Below, in pieces: positions 44,241 through 55,292 of a DNA stretch of 64,000 nucleotides. Source of the DNA: Cladorhizidae sp. MBARI D1340-BT2 (Eukaryota; Porifera; Demospongiae; Poecilosclerida; Cladorhizidae); NCBI GenBank assembly GCA_028752905.1, contig JAQNBH010000010.1, positions 20,394,422 through 20,458,421 on the forward strand, in the 5' to 3' direction. The notes under the pieces are model-generated. The model saw nothing but the letters and a program-made list of their open reading frames with translations. It was not told where the DNA came from and did no database searches. How positions within the stretch are numbered: the first letter of the stretch is position 1; every line of letters begins with the position of its first letter. The translations under genes and the position numbers were made by a program.

Positions 44241-44398
44241 GGATGCACAAGTTAATCAAATTCTGGTCAGTGACTGAACACTGTAGGCCTTTAGAATAAC
44301 ATGGGGACTGACATAGTCCCCAACAGATTCTTGTGGGGATGCAAGTATCTATAATATGAGGAATGGTGAAACAGTCATGTTTATAGTAGATTATAAAT

Positions 44399-44868
44399 TT
44401 ATAATTTGTGTGTGTGGTGTAGTCCATGGTCAGCATATGCGACTTGGTCTGGTTCATTCCGTTTAGTGTGCATCTGTGAACAGCCGTGATCTTGAGCACA
44501 TGTCTTGTTATTTAAAGTTGCAACAGGAATTTGTATTAAAAAAATTGTAGCTATGGGGTCAACCTCAACATCCTTGTATCTGACCCCTGTAGTTTTTACC
44601 TGGTCACTCAAATTGTGGGGCTCCATCTCTGAAACGCTTGGACTTGTACAAAGTAGAGGGATTTTGATTTGATTTGATTATTAACTGGTGCAAGAAGCTT
44701 GTGGAAGTTGTCAAATGCTTTTGGGTGGTCCTGGTAAGCTAGTTTAGCGTAATGATAAGATACTGGAGATGGTCTGTGATTAATGATAACTAGGCATGGC
44801 AACTCCATTGGTGCATGTCTTAAACTGGAGATGGCTTTTAGTGGTAAAGTTCTATCACTACACAACAC
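44399..44868 (-). pseudogene. Unrecognised ORF broken by one frameshift
   Basis: Two overlapping minus-strand frames (44,868-44,608 and 44,626-44,399) read as one protein of about 155 residues with a single shift near 44,615. Fragments include HYAKLAYQDHPKAFDNFHKL, NNQIKSKSLYFVQVQAFQRW and DVEVDPIATIFLIQIPVATL, then a Cys/His-containing end (CAQDHGCSQMHTKRNEPDQV). Composition looks coding and only one lesion is seen, so it died recently or the shift is an assembly error. No family is recognised. Confidence 0.45.
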
Positions 44869-46150
44869 CTGTAATGAAGGTAGCTAGCTGGATATTTTAA
44901 TTTTGTTAAAATTTAATCCAACTTACCAGGTGGCAGAAGAATACAGATGATGAGTGCCATGTGTTCAAACTTCATCCTGCACATCGGGAAAGTGACAGCA
45001 CACTGGAAATTTCATGCAGAGAAAATAGTAGGCAACCCTTAATCAGAGTTCCTTGTAGACAAAATACCGCTAGATAGTCTCAGGTAATGCTGAACTGCAC
45101 GATAGAAACGACACCAGACCAGTTTGCAATATATATTCCAGTTTCACATTCTGTGATTTTATCTGGTAGCTGTACATGTAATGTAATAAAATTATGCGTT
45201 ATATATAGGACATTAGTAATTTAGCAGCTTGAAACCACCCCTCTTAGTCTAGCAAGGGCGATTTTGGGAGGAGCAATTTTAAAAAGGCGCAAAACATTGT
45301 AAGTGGTCGGTGGGTAACGCACGAAATTTCGACAAGAGGAAGCTAAGACTGAGTCATTGATCAAAGGGGTGAAAAGTTCTGAGCATGTCTGATCAGGAGG
45401 TTTCATTATAAATTATCATATCTTTGCTTCATTCCATTCATTTTCATTGACGTCACAGATCACGTGTGACTGTCCTTTTCTGATTGCTGGTGTACAATTG
45501 ATTCATAAGAGTTTAAGAAAAGAGACAAAGTCTAACTGAACCAGTAACGGAAGGGTAGAGGCGGTAGCGTTGGTCCTCTGCTTGGTAGTGGGTTATAGCA
45601 AGCGTTCTGTAGGGACAAGGACGCTTCCTTCTTCAGAATTCCAAAAGAAATGTCCAATGGAGAGAGAGCTGAGCAAGAGAAGGAAAGATGGTTTTGTGGC
45701 TGCTATTTCCAGGAGAAGGCTAACAGAAATGACAGAATTGCTCCAGGCACTTTATATCTGGAAGACCTGCTGATCTATTAGATGATATGAATCCTGAACC
45801 GTCAACGGGTTGCCATCACTACACTTAGGTCATCAGAAGGTAATGAAATCAACTGCTATAGCTACAGGGAGGTGATAGAGGAGAAAAGTAGGGTGTTAGT
45901 AGCCATTAGTAGGGAAAAAGCTGCACAGGAAGCTGCACAAAGCAACAGTAATTCTGGTGTTTTACAGTTGCTACTTGCACCACTAAAGAAGGTATAGAGA
46001 GTAGTGAGTTAACTAAATCAATGGGAAATGCTTCGACCCAAATGATGTAACATCAGATGATATTGTGACAATTTCCAAGGATCTATATAGCTGATTGCCA
46101 AAAAATTATTAAAGACCTAATGCTTACAGTTGAAAACCTGACTATGAGAA
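44869..46150. other. Intergenic, possible N-terminal part of the next pseudogene
   Basis: Bases 45,570-45,773 carry a basic open frame (RELSKRRKDGF, AISRRRLTEMTELLQALY) that may be the N-terminal part of the transposase described next. Nothing firm otherwise. Confidence 0.3.
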
Positions 46151-47810
46151 CTACTCCACCTCTTTTTGGGAGGAAGCCTTTAGAAAAGATGAGTACGTAA
46201 ACTTTTACACTGGCTTGCCTAATTTTATATAATAATTATTAAATGGGGGAACTATACCTGAAACTGGGGGGAAAACATCTGTTGATTTAGACTGCCCATA
46301 ACTTTTTTTATAATTACTCTGTCCAAATAATTTTATGCTCATAGTGTTCGTTGATCTATGTGATTTCGAATGATTATAAAAGATTAGTCTATAGCATGTA
46401 GCATGCAGAAACATCAAAGGCATTTTTTTAAACTGACCACTTCTGCCGCCACACCTCTCTCTCACCCATACTTCCCAACCAAAAGCTGTAAATTGGTATG
46501 TGGTTTGCCTAAGCTAGCAGCTGTTATATGAGCAAGACATATTTTTTTTACTTGAAAGTTATGGTGATTAGAAGAGACCTTTGCGGATTTATCGTTTAGA
46601 TCGCATAGTCATAAATTAATACGGCATCCTCCCGTTATTGCATTTTTGTCTCGCAGCTGCTAGCTTTGGCAAACCACAGACCAATTAACAGCTTTTGGTT
46701 TGTAGGTAAGGGTGAGAGGGAGGTGTGGGGGCAGAAGTGGTCAGTTTTTTGGAATCCCTTTGATATTTCATCCTGAAAAAATATCCTATAGACGAATCTT
46801 TTATATCATTGGAATGCCTTTGATATTTCTTCTGAACGAAATATGCTAATCTTTTATATCATTGGAAAGCACATAGATCAAGGAACATGAGCATAAAATT
46901 ATGACAGAGTAATTATAAAAAAGTTACGGGCAGTCTAAATCAACAGACATTCCCCCCCCCCCCCCCCCCCCCCAATTTCGGGTATAGTTCCTCCTTTTAA
47001 TTAAAAGCTATAATTATATATTTGACCGCACTCTCCAGCCATAACAGTATCTGAGTGTAGTAAATTGAAGCCCTTTCAGGAATATATTGTTGAACTTATG
47101 AACAGCAAGATGCTAGATCTAGCTTATCGTTTTCGTTTTGGTGTTTCTGTGGCTATGATATCATGAATTTTTCTGAAGTGGACAAAAGCAATGGATAGTA
47201 GATTGAGCCACTTAATTTTATGGCGAGATCGTGATGCCCTGCAGAAGACCATTCCTACTTGTTTTCAAACATCTTTTGGGAAAACAGTTGTAGTAATTCT
47301 TGTCTGTTTTGAAATATTTGTGAAGACCTTCTTGCTTGAGCTTGCACCTGGTCATCATATAAACACCATAATACTGCCAAAGTATTACTTGGAATTGCCC
47401 CACAGAGAGTGATTTCATATGTGTCAGACGCATGCAGTGGACAAGTAGGATGAGCAAACACTTGACTGAACATTGTGGCATTTTAGACAAGTTTGTTCCA
47501 GGGGATGTAATATTAGCTGATAGGGGATTCAATATTTCGTAATCTGTAGGTGCAAAGCAGGCAAGAAAGCACATACCAGCTTTTACTAAAGGTAAAAGCC
47601 AGCTGTCTGCTTTAGAAGTGCATGAAATTCGATGGATAGCATACATGTGGATAGGTTATTGGCAATGTTAGACGGAAGTATTCCATCCTGCAGTCCACTC
47701 GACCGATACATTACATCTCAAAGGAAGAAGATTGCCCGATCATTGATCATTATTGTCCGTGTGTTTTGTGCTTTATGGAATGTGTGTGATTATGTCATCC
47801 CATTTGACTG
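46150..47810 (+). pseudogene. DDE_Tnp_4-type (Harbinger/THAP-associated) transposase pseudogene
   Basis: Plus-strand order: DEYVNFYTGLPNF (46,190-46,228), an interrupting foldback (46,246-46,994), LKPFQEYIVELMNSKMLDLA near 47,070-47,130, WTKAMDSRLSHLILWRDRDA near 47,180-47,240, TCFQTSFGKTV near 47,258-47,290, [20 protein letters not shown] and LADRGF near 47,450-47,535, then QARKHIPAFTKGKSQLSALE near 47,560-47,625. These match the DDE_Tnp_4 domain as I know it. The first catalytic Asp, expected in an I-D-C-F-E setting, is replaced here (ILVCFE). The second (ADRGF) remains. Stops and shifts are frequent after 47,400. Confidence 0.75.
46246..46994. mobile_element. Foldback element (arms ~280 and ~340 bp)
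   Basis: The left arm (46,246-46,522) and right arm (46,654-46,994) are imperfect inverted copies. GGGGAACTATACCTGAAAC mirrors TTTCGGGTATAGTTCCTCC, and CTGTTGATTTAGACTGCCC mirrors GGGCAGTCTAAATCAACAG. The right arm contains a C run of about 19 bases and an internal duplication around TTTTATATCATTGGAA. The centre is 131 bases. It interrupts the transposase pseudogene, so it arrived later. Confidence 0.75.
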
Positions 47811-48170
47811 AATTTTTAAAGAAGTATATGCGTGTATTTATTATCAAATAGATTTTTCACGAGATTCATTATAACATTGTTTGTAAATAAAAAATATGAT
47901 AAGGGATGAAGCGACAAGTTAGAATATATAAATATGTTATGATATTGTGTATTTTACTTCTATTGAATTCTGGTAGCGTAAGCAACCAATTATCACCCAA
48001 GTTTTGTCCCAATGCTATATCTTACTTGCAGATTGTGCTGAAAGACTTCATTCCAGACCAGGAGCTCCATCAATCATTTAACAGTGAACTGGTGTAGTCT
48101 CATTCCAATTATCATATTCCAAAATGGAACCCCAGTATACTGACTATAATTATATGCTGCTCACTCAAAA
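47811..48170. other. Spacer, nothing firm
   Basis: An open frame at 47,906-48,097 begins with a hydrophobic stretch (YVMILCILLLLN) but has no recognisable continuation. Confidence 0.3.
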
Positions 48171-48384
48171 CCGGTTATCAATCATGGACATCAATTATCA
48201 ACCATTCATTAATATTATGTACATCAATTATCACTCACTGAGATTTCCCCCCTCCCCAAGCAATTTTGTAGAAGTTCAGCCTTTAACAGATTTTCATCTT
48301 GCATTGCAGTATTTAATAACAATATTGTTGTCCAAGTATGAGAACGTGTTTGTGCAGGAAATGTTGAAACTGTCATGCAAACTT

Positions 48385-48610
48385 TGTAGCTAGATCATCC
48401 AAACAGAATGGGCAAATGCAATCCTTTCCATCTTCATCTCTTATGCAATCATCCACACAATCTTCATGGAGTTAGTTCCCACACGCACATGCCAGCCAAT
48501 CTGCACCATTCGCCTCAATGACATCTTGCTCATATGAGCCATTGCACGTACAGCAGATATTGGTGTCAATTTCCCTTTGCTGACCTGCTTTACTCTCTGT
48601 GGCTGGCATG
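48385..48610 (-). pseudogene. Pogo-like transposase C-terminal zinc-binding region
   Basis: The minus strand reads ICCTCNGSYEQDVIEANGAD, then WLACACGN, a stop, LHEDCVDD and CICPFCLDD. The Cys/His spacing is RING- or PHD-like. I recall such an ending on sponge pogo-type transposases. One in-frame stop (expected Trp or Gln codon) breaks it. Confidence 0.6.
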
Positions 48611-48630
48611 GGGTGCACTTTGATGCACTG

Positions 48631-48942
48631 TCACTTTCTCTTCACTTCTTTTCTCCTTCCTATTTCTTCCTCACACTTCCTCTTCCCTTCTCTTTTCTTC
48701 TTTTCTTCTTGTTTTACTCTGCCACTTACTCGATTCTGCAAAGTGGATACAGGGACCCTATGATCGCCAGCTGCTTTATCTATCCCTTGGCCTCCTTCAA
48801 CTGCCTTCATTGCTGCTTCCATTTGCTGGTCAGTCCATTGTTTTCTCTTTACTAATGGCCTAGGAGCTGGGTTGCTAGATGATGACGGCGATGGTTGAAA
48901 TTTTCGCCTAGACAAGCGTTTTCTCACACCCTTCCGAGGCAT
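48631..48942 (-). pseudogene. Pogo-like transposase N-terminus (psq helix-turn-helix)
   Basis: The minus strand starts MPRKGVRKRLSRRKF, a basic, Ser/Pro-rich leader. A helix-turn-helix of the psq/CENP-B type follows (KQWTDQQMEAAMKAVEGGQG, then IDKAAGDHRVPVSTLQNRVS), and then Lys/Glu-rich sequence. In the family this domain binds the element's termini. The upstream MALYSSSS extension to 48,990 is optional. Confidence 0.7.
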
Positions 48943-49158
48943 AGCTATGCTATGAAATGAAAGGGTAGAAGAGCTAGAATATAGCGCCATAAATCACTGA
49001 AAAGACTTACCTCAGTGCAAATCGAGCCTACAAACAAACTCTCTCACGCCTTCTTCACACCAACACTCCCGCTTTCCTCCGGGCACTTTCGGATATTTGA
49101 CTGGGTGATAATTGATGCGCTATTGATTGATAATTGATGCTGGTTGATAATAGGTTGT

Positions 49159-49580
49159 TTACGCTAATAGTCTGCAGTCTGGGCAATAGCATTTTCCCTT
49201 AGGGATTTCTTGAATTTTCAAACATGCTGTATGGAACCACTCAATACTAAAGTTTGTATTTTCACATGCTATCATTTCGTATTCATCAGGTCCTTTGCTG
49301 TAGCAATAAACAGATTGGCTGTTTGGATCACTACTGGTGCTACTATAGTACTTGGAGTACCCAATGATATAAAGATTTCCTTTGAACGTGTGTACCACTT
49401 TCTGAGCAACTCTGGAAGTACACTTTGATCTGAAGTCAGAGTGTTTACAATGTGTTCCACATAGAAATCATGTTCTTCATCACTGGAAAAAGTGAATACA
49501 TAAAAGTGGAAGTAGTCAGCTTCACTAACAAAGATTTGTGTTTGGATTTGATAAAAATAGGAATGACTACGATACAAATA
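49159..49580 (-). pseudogene. YqaJ-type exonuclease-like C-terminus with PHD finger (remnant)
   Basis: Two minus-strand frames combine. YRSHSYFYQIQTQIFVSEAD with FHFYVF (49,577-49,490) recalls the 'Y-F-Y-Q-V-Q-x-Q' strand of YqaJ/lambda-exonuclease-like proteins. A Cys/His cluster (VYCYSKGPDEYEMIACENTN, then WFHTACLKI and GKCYCPDCR, 49,310-49,162) fits a PHD finger. A frameshift lies between them near 49,390. Such proteins often accompany mobile DNA in sponges and cnidarians. The rest of the gene upstream is not recognised. Confidence 0.5.
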
Positions 49581-49699
49581 AAGTAACCCTTTGGAATTTT
49601 CCTTAAGATAACATTATTCTTCAGGAGCAGCAACCTCAATACTTCCACCTCTGTGGTGCAGGAACCATTGATGTGTTTCATAGTGAGTGTGCTGTACCT

Positions 49700-50690
49700 T
49701 TTGTGTGACAGTGCCTAAGAAGGGTGATATGTTCAAAATCTATGGAGACTATAAAGTTACTGTTGATTCTGTCATGGATGTCCTTTTCAAAACAAGCTAA
49801 AACATTGGCCACACTTATAGGAGGGGAGACATTTTTATTCGATTTGTCACTGGCATATTAACAACTTCTCCTGGTTGAGAAATCCAAGAAGTACACATAT
49901 TTAATATTTATAAAAGGTACGGTTTAGCATAGCATCCAACCGGTATAGTTTCAGAAAATCAAGGATATTGTTTTGCAAGGCTTTCCCAAGGTGCAGTTTA
50001 CATAGACAATGATGGTGAGCATTTAAGTATTATGTAGGTTGTATTGCAAATGGTTGGAAGATCAACTGAAATTGAACAGCGGTTTATGCAGCCATTTTTG
50101 GACTTCCTTGGTAGATGCAAAGCTGTTGCATGCTACCTCAAGCAAGTTGTAAACCTTAATGCAAACTCCTTCCAGATGACCCTAAGCAACTAGCATCTTT
50201 CAATGGTCTTATTTTGTAAAGTTTCTCTCATATATAGCATCACTGGTACATCATCTACTGCACAAAGAAACAACTTGGAAATGTAATGCAACATGCAAAT
50301 GTACATTAAGAAATTTCACAAGCACCTTTATGGTAGAAATTTCATTCCAGTAAAAAAGTGCAAACTATTACGGACATATTAGGTCCTAAGAAAGAGAAAC
50401 CTATTCAGGTTGTCATGACAGAGATGGGTCATCCTTCCATCAGGATAACATTTCACCATGTTGTTCAAGTTTATCTTATCCAATGGGTGTGCTGATGGAC
50501 TATCCTGATTGCCTCTGAAAGACAACACCACCTACGATCTTCTCACAGTTCAAGCTAGTAAAACAGGCTAACTCTACTGATTCAACACTTAGCACAATCC
50601 TTTGTACAGCAAGAATGGCTGGCCAGAACTCAATACGAGTGAACTGAAGCCAGGAATGCCAAATATTCCTAATTTTGCTTGCAACCCAGC
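49700..50690 (+). pseudogene. Ty3/gypsy RT-RNase H pseudogene
   Basis: Plus-strand remnants read VPKKGDMFKIYGDYKVTVDS (49,708-49,768) and then LIGGETFLFDLSLAY, QLLLVEKSKKY (49,820-49,900), typical of gypsy RT palm. NGCADGLS and LPLKD near 50,485-50,520 match the 'N-A-D-x-L-S-R-L-P' end of RNase H. Stops and shifts occur throughout. Integrase is not recognised downstream. Confidence 0.6.
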
Positions 50691-52560
50691 TTTTATATAT
50701 CAGGTAGTTAGCTGTTTCAGCCAGTTCATTCTTGAATGTTGTATAGAGAGCTTTGATAGAGCTTTGGTTTTGATCAGCTCTGTATGTAATGGAGAATACT
50801 GTGATTTATGAGTCTCCCCATTACCTATATAGCCAGTAGCCAACTAATACGTAGTTCCAGTACAACCCACTGCGACTCGTGTGACCCTCACACATTAGAA
50901 GCAAGCATTATTACAACTCTTACCACTAAATATTAGTAGTATGAGGTAAACACAAAGCGGTTTTGTAATCACACAAACTACCAGCTGAATTTGTAGAACT
51001 GCCCCAGGGTCAGTGCTTGTTTATCAGACAAGTCACTTTCAATACATCCGATTCAGACATTGTCTCCCACTAAGGTTCCACAGCACCATCTAAAAAGCAA
51101 GCACAAACTACAAGAGACTGAGTTTAAAAAAACAATTCAATTCGCTGTGACTGAAGAAATATCCATGGCTGGTAAAACAGTCTAATGCCAGATGTATTGA
51201 AGGATTATGGCATCTGGAACTAAAGATTGGTAATTGCACCAAAATAAACTGTACATCACACATGAATCATTCACAATGAATATTTGCTGTCATATAGATT
51301 GCAGGAAAACACCACAAGTGTTTAATTTCATCCTCTCGTTATCTCCCCTCCCCAAATGTGGATAGATCTGTGGTTTGTTGTTTATCCTATTTCAGGCTGG
51401 TTTGTTCCACTATCTGTCAATGGAATGCATCTTAAGTCTGCAGTTTACCATGCAGTCTGTTCTCAATTATCTGTGCAGCTAATTTCCTTTCCTCTAACTA
51501 GCTTCTTATCTGCTACCTTTTTCTCGATCTTTCTCTTTACTATTACGATAATTCCTGGTTTACAATTTATTCTAACCATTCCCGATTTATATTCATTAAA
51601 TGTGATTGACCCACAAATATCTATTACAAGTGAATGTATGGTGAGTACTTTCATAGAGAATCACAACAATGTTTGGTTCAAACTATATTGTTCAACTAGT
51701 CAAAAAAGGAATGAAACAAGAATAATTCTTACAATCACCTTCTCAATAGTATTCTCTTGATGTTTTGACTAGATGGTCTAGCCTTAACGCCGAGAGAATA
51801 CAATTTCAAGTTGATTATTGAGAAGGTTATTGTAATATTACTATGTCAACTGAGAGTTCATTGGAAGAATAATTAAATGGCTTGAGACAACACACACAGA
51901 CGTCTATTTATCATGTAGACCACATTAATCTTTAGCATAAAAAATTAATGTAGATTACAGCCTTGACATTTGGTGTACATGTTTTGGTTTTGTAGTCATG
52001 AATCACCTAATTATGTATGGTTTGCAGAATAATTTTATGATAAATAGTTTCCTTTGTGGGTGTGGTCCCAATGGATATATTCTTTGTTGTTGTCTTTTAA
52101 TAACACATTTTTGTACTAATAATAGAAAAACAGCAAAAGAAGGTAAATACTATTTCTCTCAATTGTGTGATGAATTCACTTCGCACATTGTGTAGTTGTT
52201 TATGTGTGATTGTAATGTCTGTAGCTTGTGGTATTAGTAGAGCTGTAGTTTGGCTAAGGCAGCCTGCAGGATCTTGCACAAAACTTGGACAAACCTGAAA
52301 GATCCTGCTGCTGCGAGATACATCTTGCACACTTTGATTTCTTTTTGTGGTTGTGCAAGTTTCTGCAAGAACGTGTTGCATATTCTATTCTTTGCATATT
52401 CTCAGTTAGCTTTTAATGCTCTGAGTCTAGACTGAGTTGTGTTCTTTGTTTATTGTTAGAGCATATAACAGTAATTTGGCGACATTACATTTGCAACCTT
52501 GGCGATGACAGCACCAGTAGGATCATTATGCCTACCAATTGAACTATGACACATACCGTT
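50691..52560. other. Unannotated spacer with one palindromic MITE
   Basis: The open frame at 51,356-51,760 encodes mostly hydrophobic residues but has no family resemblance. A MITE copy lies at 51,728-51,860. Otherwise nothing is recognised. Confidence 0.35.
51728..51860. mobile_element. Palindromic MITE copy 3
   Basis: One arm has TTACAATCACCTTCTCAATA and the other TTGATTATTGAGAAGGTTAT; the right flank CTATGTCAACTGAGAGTT is the inverse of ACTCTCAGTTGACATAATAA at 22,880. It is the same family as the two copies in the receptor intron. Confidence 0.7.
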
Positions 52561-52639
52561 CATTGAGAATTGGCTGATGGCTATATATGTCAGGGCTAGA
52601 GGGCAGCAAGATCGAGAAAAAAGTGGGGAGAAGTGAAAC

Positions 52640-53130
52640 TTCATCCAATTAACCGCTGTCATTTTTGCAAGGAGCTGGGACATGAGCTAAGGAACTGCAG
52701 AAGGATTAAAGACTGATGAATCTGGACGCTTCCCCCAGGACTCAAAGGACAAGAGGAAGAGGTATCTTCAACACATCACATGCTTCAACTGTCATCAGAA
52801 CTACACTGCAAATTGTCTGCAGAATGTACTTCACTGTATGAAGAGGATAGTCAATTACCATGGAACATCGGTGATAAAGGAGCAAACAGTCAATCCCAGA
52901 CCAGGATCACCAAAGCCAGGTTCGGTAGAAGGTCATGTTGTTTATTGGATACATAGACCAGTCGAATCTCTGAAGAATCCTGCCTGCTCTCTTCCCTTTG
53001 CCATTATTACCTGCAAGGGGAATAGAATTACAGAGTTTGACTACAGTACACTCGACACAGTTTCATTAAGACCGGCTATTGGCAGCTCATTGTCTCTGCA
53101 TCATTCCCAAAATGGTTCAAGTGCTGGTAT
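52640..53130 (+). pseudogene. Gypsy gag/pol fragment with two zinc knuckles
   Basis: CHFCKELGHELRNCRR (about 52,657-52,705) is a CCHC zinc knuckle. ITCFNCHQNYTANCLQN (about 52,778-52,828) is a second with an altered spacing. Further on, DYSTLD and a frame-shifted LKTGYWQLIVSASFPKW (53,040-53,115) match an RT palm strand. The region between gag and RT is mostly lost. Confidence 0.55.
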
Positions 53131-54091
53131 ATATAGCAGTCCATGATTTCTGAAGAAAGCTCTCCTCAAGGTTGAAGGTTGACCCTCTACTCACATCCAG
53201 ATGTGTTCCAAAGCAATATCCATTTCAGACATAGCTGCAGGAGATGTATAGTGAGTGCTTGACATCATATTTGCCCTCAAATTAAAATTTTTAAAAAGTA
53301 TGCACTGTACCATATTTTAAGTTGTATATTCTGAATGGCCTCATTTTGTTGTATGCTACATTTTTTGTCCTGATTTGAAGCCTTGATATACAATCTGACC
53401 AATGAATTGGATCCGTGTTACTATAGTAACGAAGAATTTATTGTTGACGTTCGGAAAAAAGATCATGTGCACGCAAATGTTTTGCTTGTTGCAGAACATA
53501 CTCGTCTTCCCTGAGTGAGTATTGTGAGGATGGCTGAACGGAGAAGAGCCCCGAGCAAGAAACAGGTATACCTGGAGAGAGCGCTAAGGATGGGCCAGAA
53601 ATCCACCGAAGGAAACTGTTCAGCTACTGTTGCCGCCATTGATCAAGAGAGTAAACTATCGCCAACTCTGATCCTAGTCCGTCGATGTCAGCCATTGTTC
53701 CAGACGTTCAGCAAGAAGAAGAGAGTGCCCTCGACTCTGACAGAGAGAGCGAAAATGAGTGTCCAGATAGGGATGGATATGGAAGCGAGGATGAGGAGAC
53801 AGAAGTGTTTGATGATGAAACAGCTCAGGCATTGTTTGATAACTTTATTATCAGCCTGCCCAGGTTGACGAGAAAAACTCTTTCTCTGCTCCTCATGAGC
53901 TATTTCCAGAAGAGGCATAAGCTTTCTGTGAACGCTAGTGCTTTAGAAGCAGCTTTTTTAACCGGCTTCAATGAGAAGACCGTCCGTGGCTTCAAGAAAG
54001 ACTACTTTTTGAACTAGGGAAGGTTTTCAGACTCCTTCAATGATGAGGACATTCGCCTGGAGGCTTCCATGTGGGTCTGGGAAAATGCACA

Positions 54092-54316
54092 TGTAGGCTA
54101 GTTGCAGTTGCACTGAACTTGTAATTAGTGACTCATTGTAATTAGTGATGATTGCATAATTAACACTGATAGACACCTTGGTCACTGTGGACTTTATATG
54201 TACATACATAGATGGATGTGTTGATGTGATCATGTGACTAAGCTTGGACAGGTTGTCGTTGTGATTGTCTTGTCAGTTATAAAACTTAAATCCTAAGAGA
54301 TCTGTTGAGTCTTACA
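54092..54316 (+). repeat. 5' LTR
   Basis: 225 bases from TGTAGGCTAG to GTCTTACA. It holds a TATAAAA-like box (TTATAAAACTTAAATCC near 54,277), a plausible promoter for the element. Confidence 0.95.
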
Positions 54317-54317
54317 T

Positions 54318-54329
54318 TGGTAGCAGAGA
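54318..54329 (+). promoter_or_regulatory. Primer-binding site (initiator Met tRNA)
   Basis: TGGTAGCAGAGA begins two bases after the 5' LTR. Its first 11 bases complement the 3' end of eukaryotic initiator tRNA-Met (CUCUGCUACCA), the usual primer for many gypsy elements. Confidence 0.85.
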
Positions 54330-55172
54330 ATGGCTGAGCGTCACATCAGTATACCCAAGCCTTTTGCAAGCGGTGATGTTGGGGAATGGTTTCAGAGATA
54401 TGAGATATGCTGTACAGCTAACCGATGGGAAGATGCAACAAAGGCATGCAAGCTCCCGACTCTCTTGGAAGGAGAAGCACTGGCAGTATGGCTTGAACTC
54501 AGCCCGGAACAACAAGGGGATTATGCTACGGCCAAAAAGGAAATTGCGGCCGCCCTTAGCCCAATGGAGTTCATATCGCTAGAAAACTTTCACAAACGTA
54601 AGCTGCAACCGGGAGAAGCGTTATCCGTGTTTGTTCATGAAGTCAAGAAGTTGCTAGATCAAGCCATGCCAACATTGGAGAAAAATGCTCGCAATCAGTT
54701 ATTATTACACCAGTTTGTAGCTGGACTACCAGATAGTGTAGGACGACAGCTGAGAGCAGCAGGAGAACTAACTACACTGGAGGCTGCTGTGTCAAAGGCT
54801 CGATTAGTATTGACACTTGATGACCCAAGTCGAAGTGTTGCAGCTGTGTCAGAGGCAACCAGTGAGGTAGTTTTGCTCAAGGACAAGATTGCCCAATTAA
54901 CGGAACAAGTAAATGCTTTGTCAACATCAGTTATGCCACCAGCAGGAACACGTCAGCCGATGACCAACCAACAGCACTATCGACCAAGACGCTGTTTTGA
55001 ATGCAACCAAACAGGACACATTCAGCGTGATTGCCCTTCGCGCAATCAGAATGGCCAATACACTAGACAGTGTTTTAGGTGTGGAAAAGTGGGACATCTG
55101 GCCAGAAACTGCTACCAGGGAAACGAGCAAGGGATGTCTGTCAGGGGCAACAGGCGTCCCTATCCCCAATGA
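54330..55172 (+). CDS. gag: Gag polyprotein of the LTR retrotransposon
   Basis: 280 codons, starting right after the primer-binding site (MAERHISIPKPFASGDVGEW). The first two thirds are a retrotransposon capsid-like helical region (LEGEALAVWLELSPEQQGDY, then NFHKRKLQPGEALSVFVHEV and LLLHQFVAGLPDSVGRQL). Two CCHC zinc knuckles end it: CFECNQTGHIQRDC (residues about 222-235) and CFRCGKVGHLARNC (about 248-261). Length and layout fit gypsy Gag, which packages the element RNA. The frame is uninterrupted. Pol is in the same frame further on but separated by a stop, with the protease motif in another frame between. Confidence 0.92.
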   Translation: MAERHISIPKPFASGDVGEWFQRYEICCTANRWEDATKACKLPTLLEGEALAVWLELSPEQQGDYATAKKEIAAALSPMEFISLENFHKRKLQPGEALSVFVHEVKKLLDQAMPTLEKNARNQLLLHQFVAGLPDSVGRQLRAAGELTTLEAAVSKARLVLTLDDPSRSVAAVSEATSEVVLLKDKIAQLTEQVNALSTSVMPPAGTRQPMTNQQHYRPRRCFECNQTGHIQRDCPSRNQNGQYTRQCFRCGKVGHLARNCYQGNEQGMSVRGNRRPYPQ

Positions 55173-55292
55173 GCCCTCACGACCTGAGTGTCGTGACTGT
55201 AGCAGCGGTTAAATCCAAGGTTGCTGCTACAATGGGGAGGTTAGGTGAGGTTGAAGTAGAGATGATGTTGGACTCTGGATCATCTGTGTCTG
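55173..55292 (+). CDS. Protease N-terminal part in a separate frame
   Basis: In the frame one base behind gag, the segment reads KSKVAATMGRLGEVEVEMML and then the aspartic-protease signature DSGSSVS (55,271-55,291). The rest of the protease fold continues in the pol frame from about 55,293, so the catalytic motif and the remainder of the domain are out of frame. This may reflect a small deletion or, less likely, a frameshift used in expression. The open frame containing the motif spans 55,079-55,339. Confidence 0.75.

Larger units (their letters stand above)
48172..49153 (-). mobile_element. Internally deleted pogo-like element
   Basis: Both ends carry repeated CATCAATTATCA words in inverted orientation (48,187-48,232 and 49,100-49,150), consistent with inverted termini of a roughly 1-kb element. 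Inside, only the two ends of a transposase gene remain (next two entries); the DDE core is missing. It would be non-autonomous. Confidence 0.6.

Noticed and set aside
51356..51760. 134-codon hydrophobic plus-strand ORF
   Set aside because: It has a Leu/Ile/Phe/Ser-rich, low-complexity AT-driven composition, overlaps a MITE at its end, and shows no family motif.
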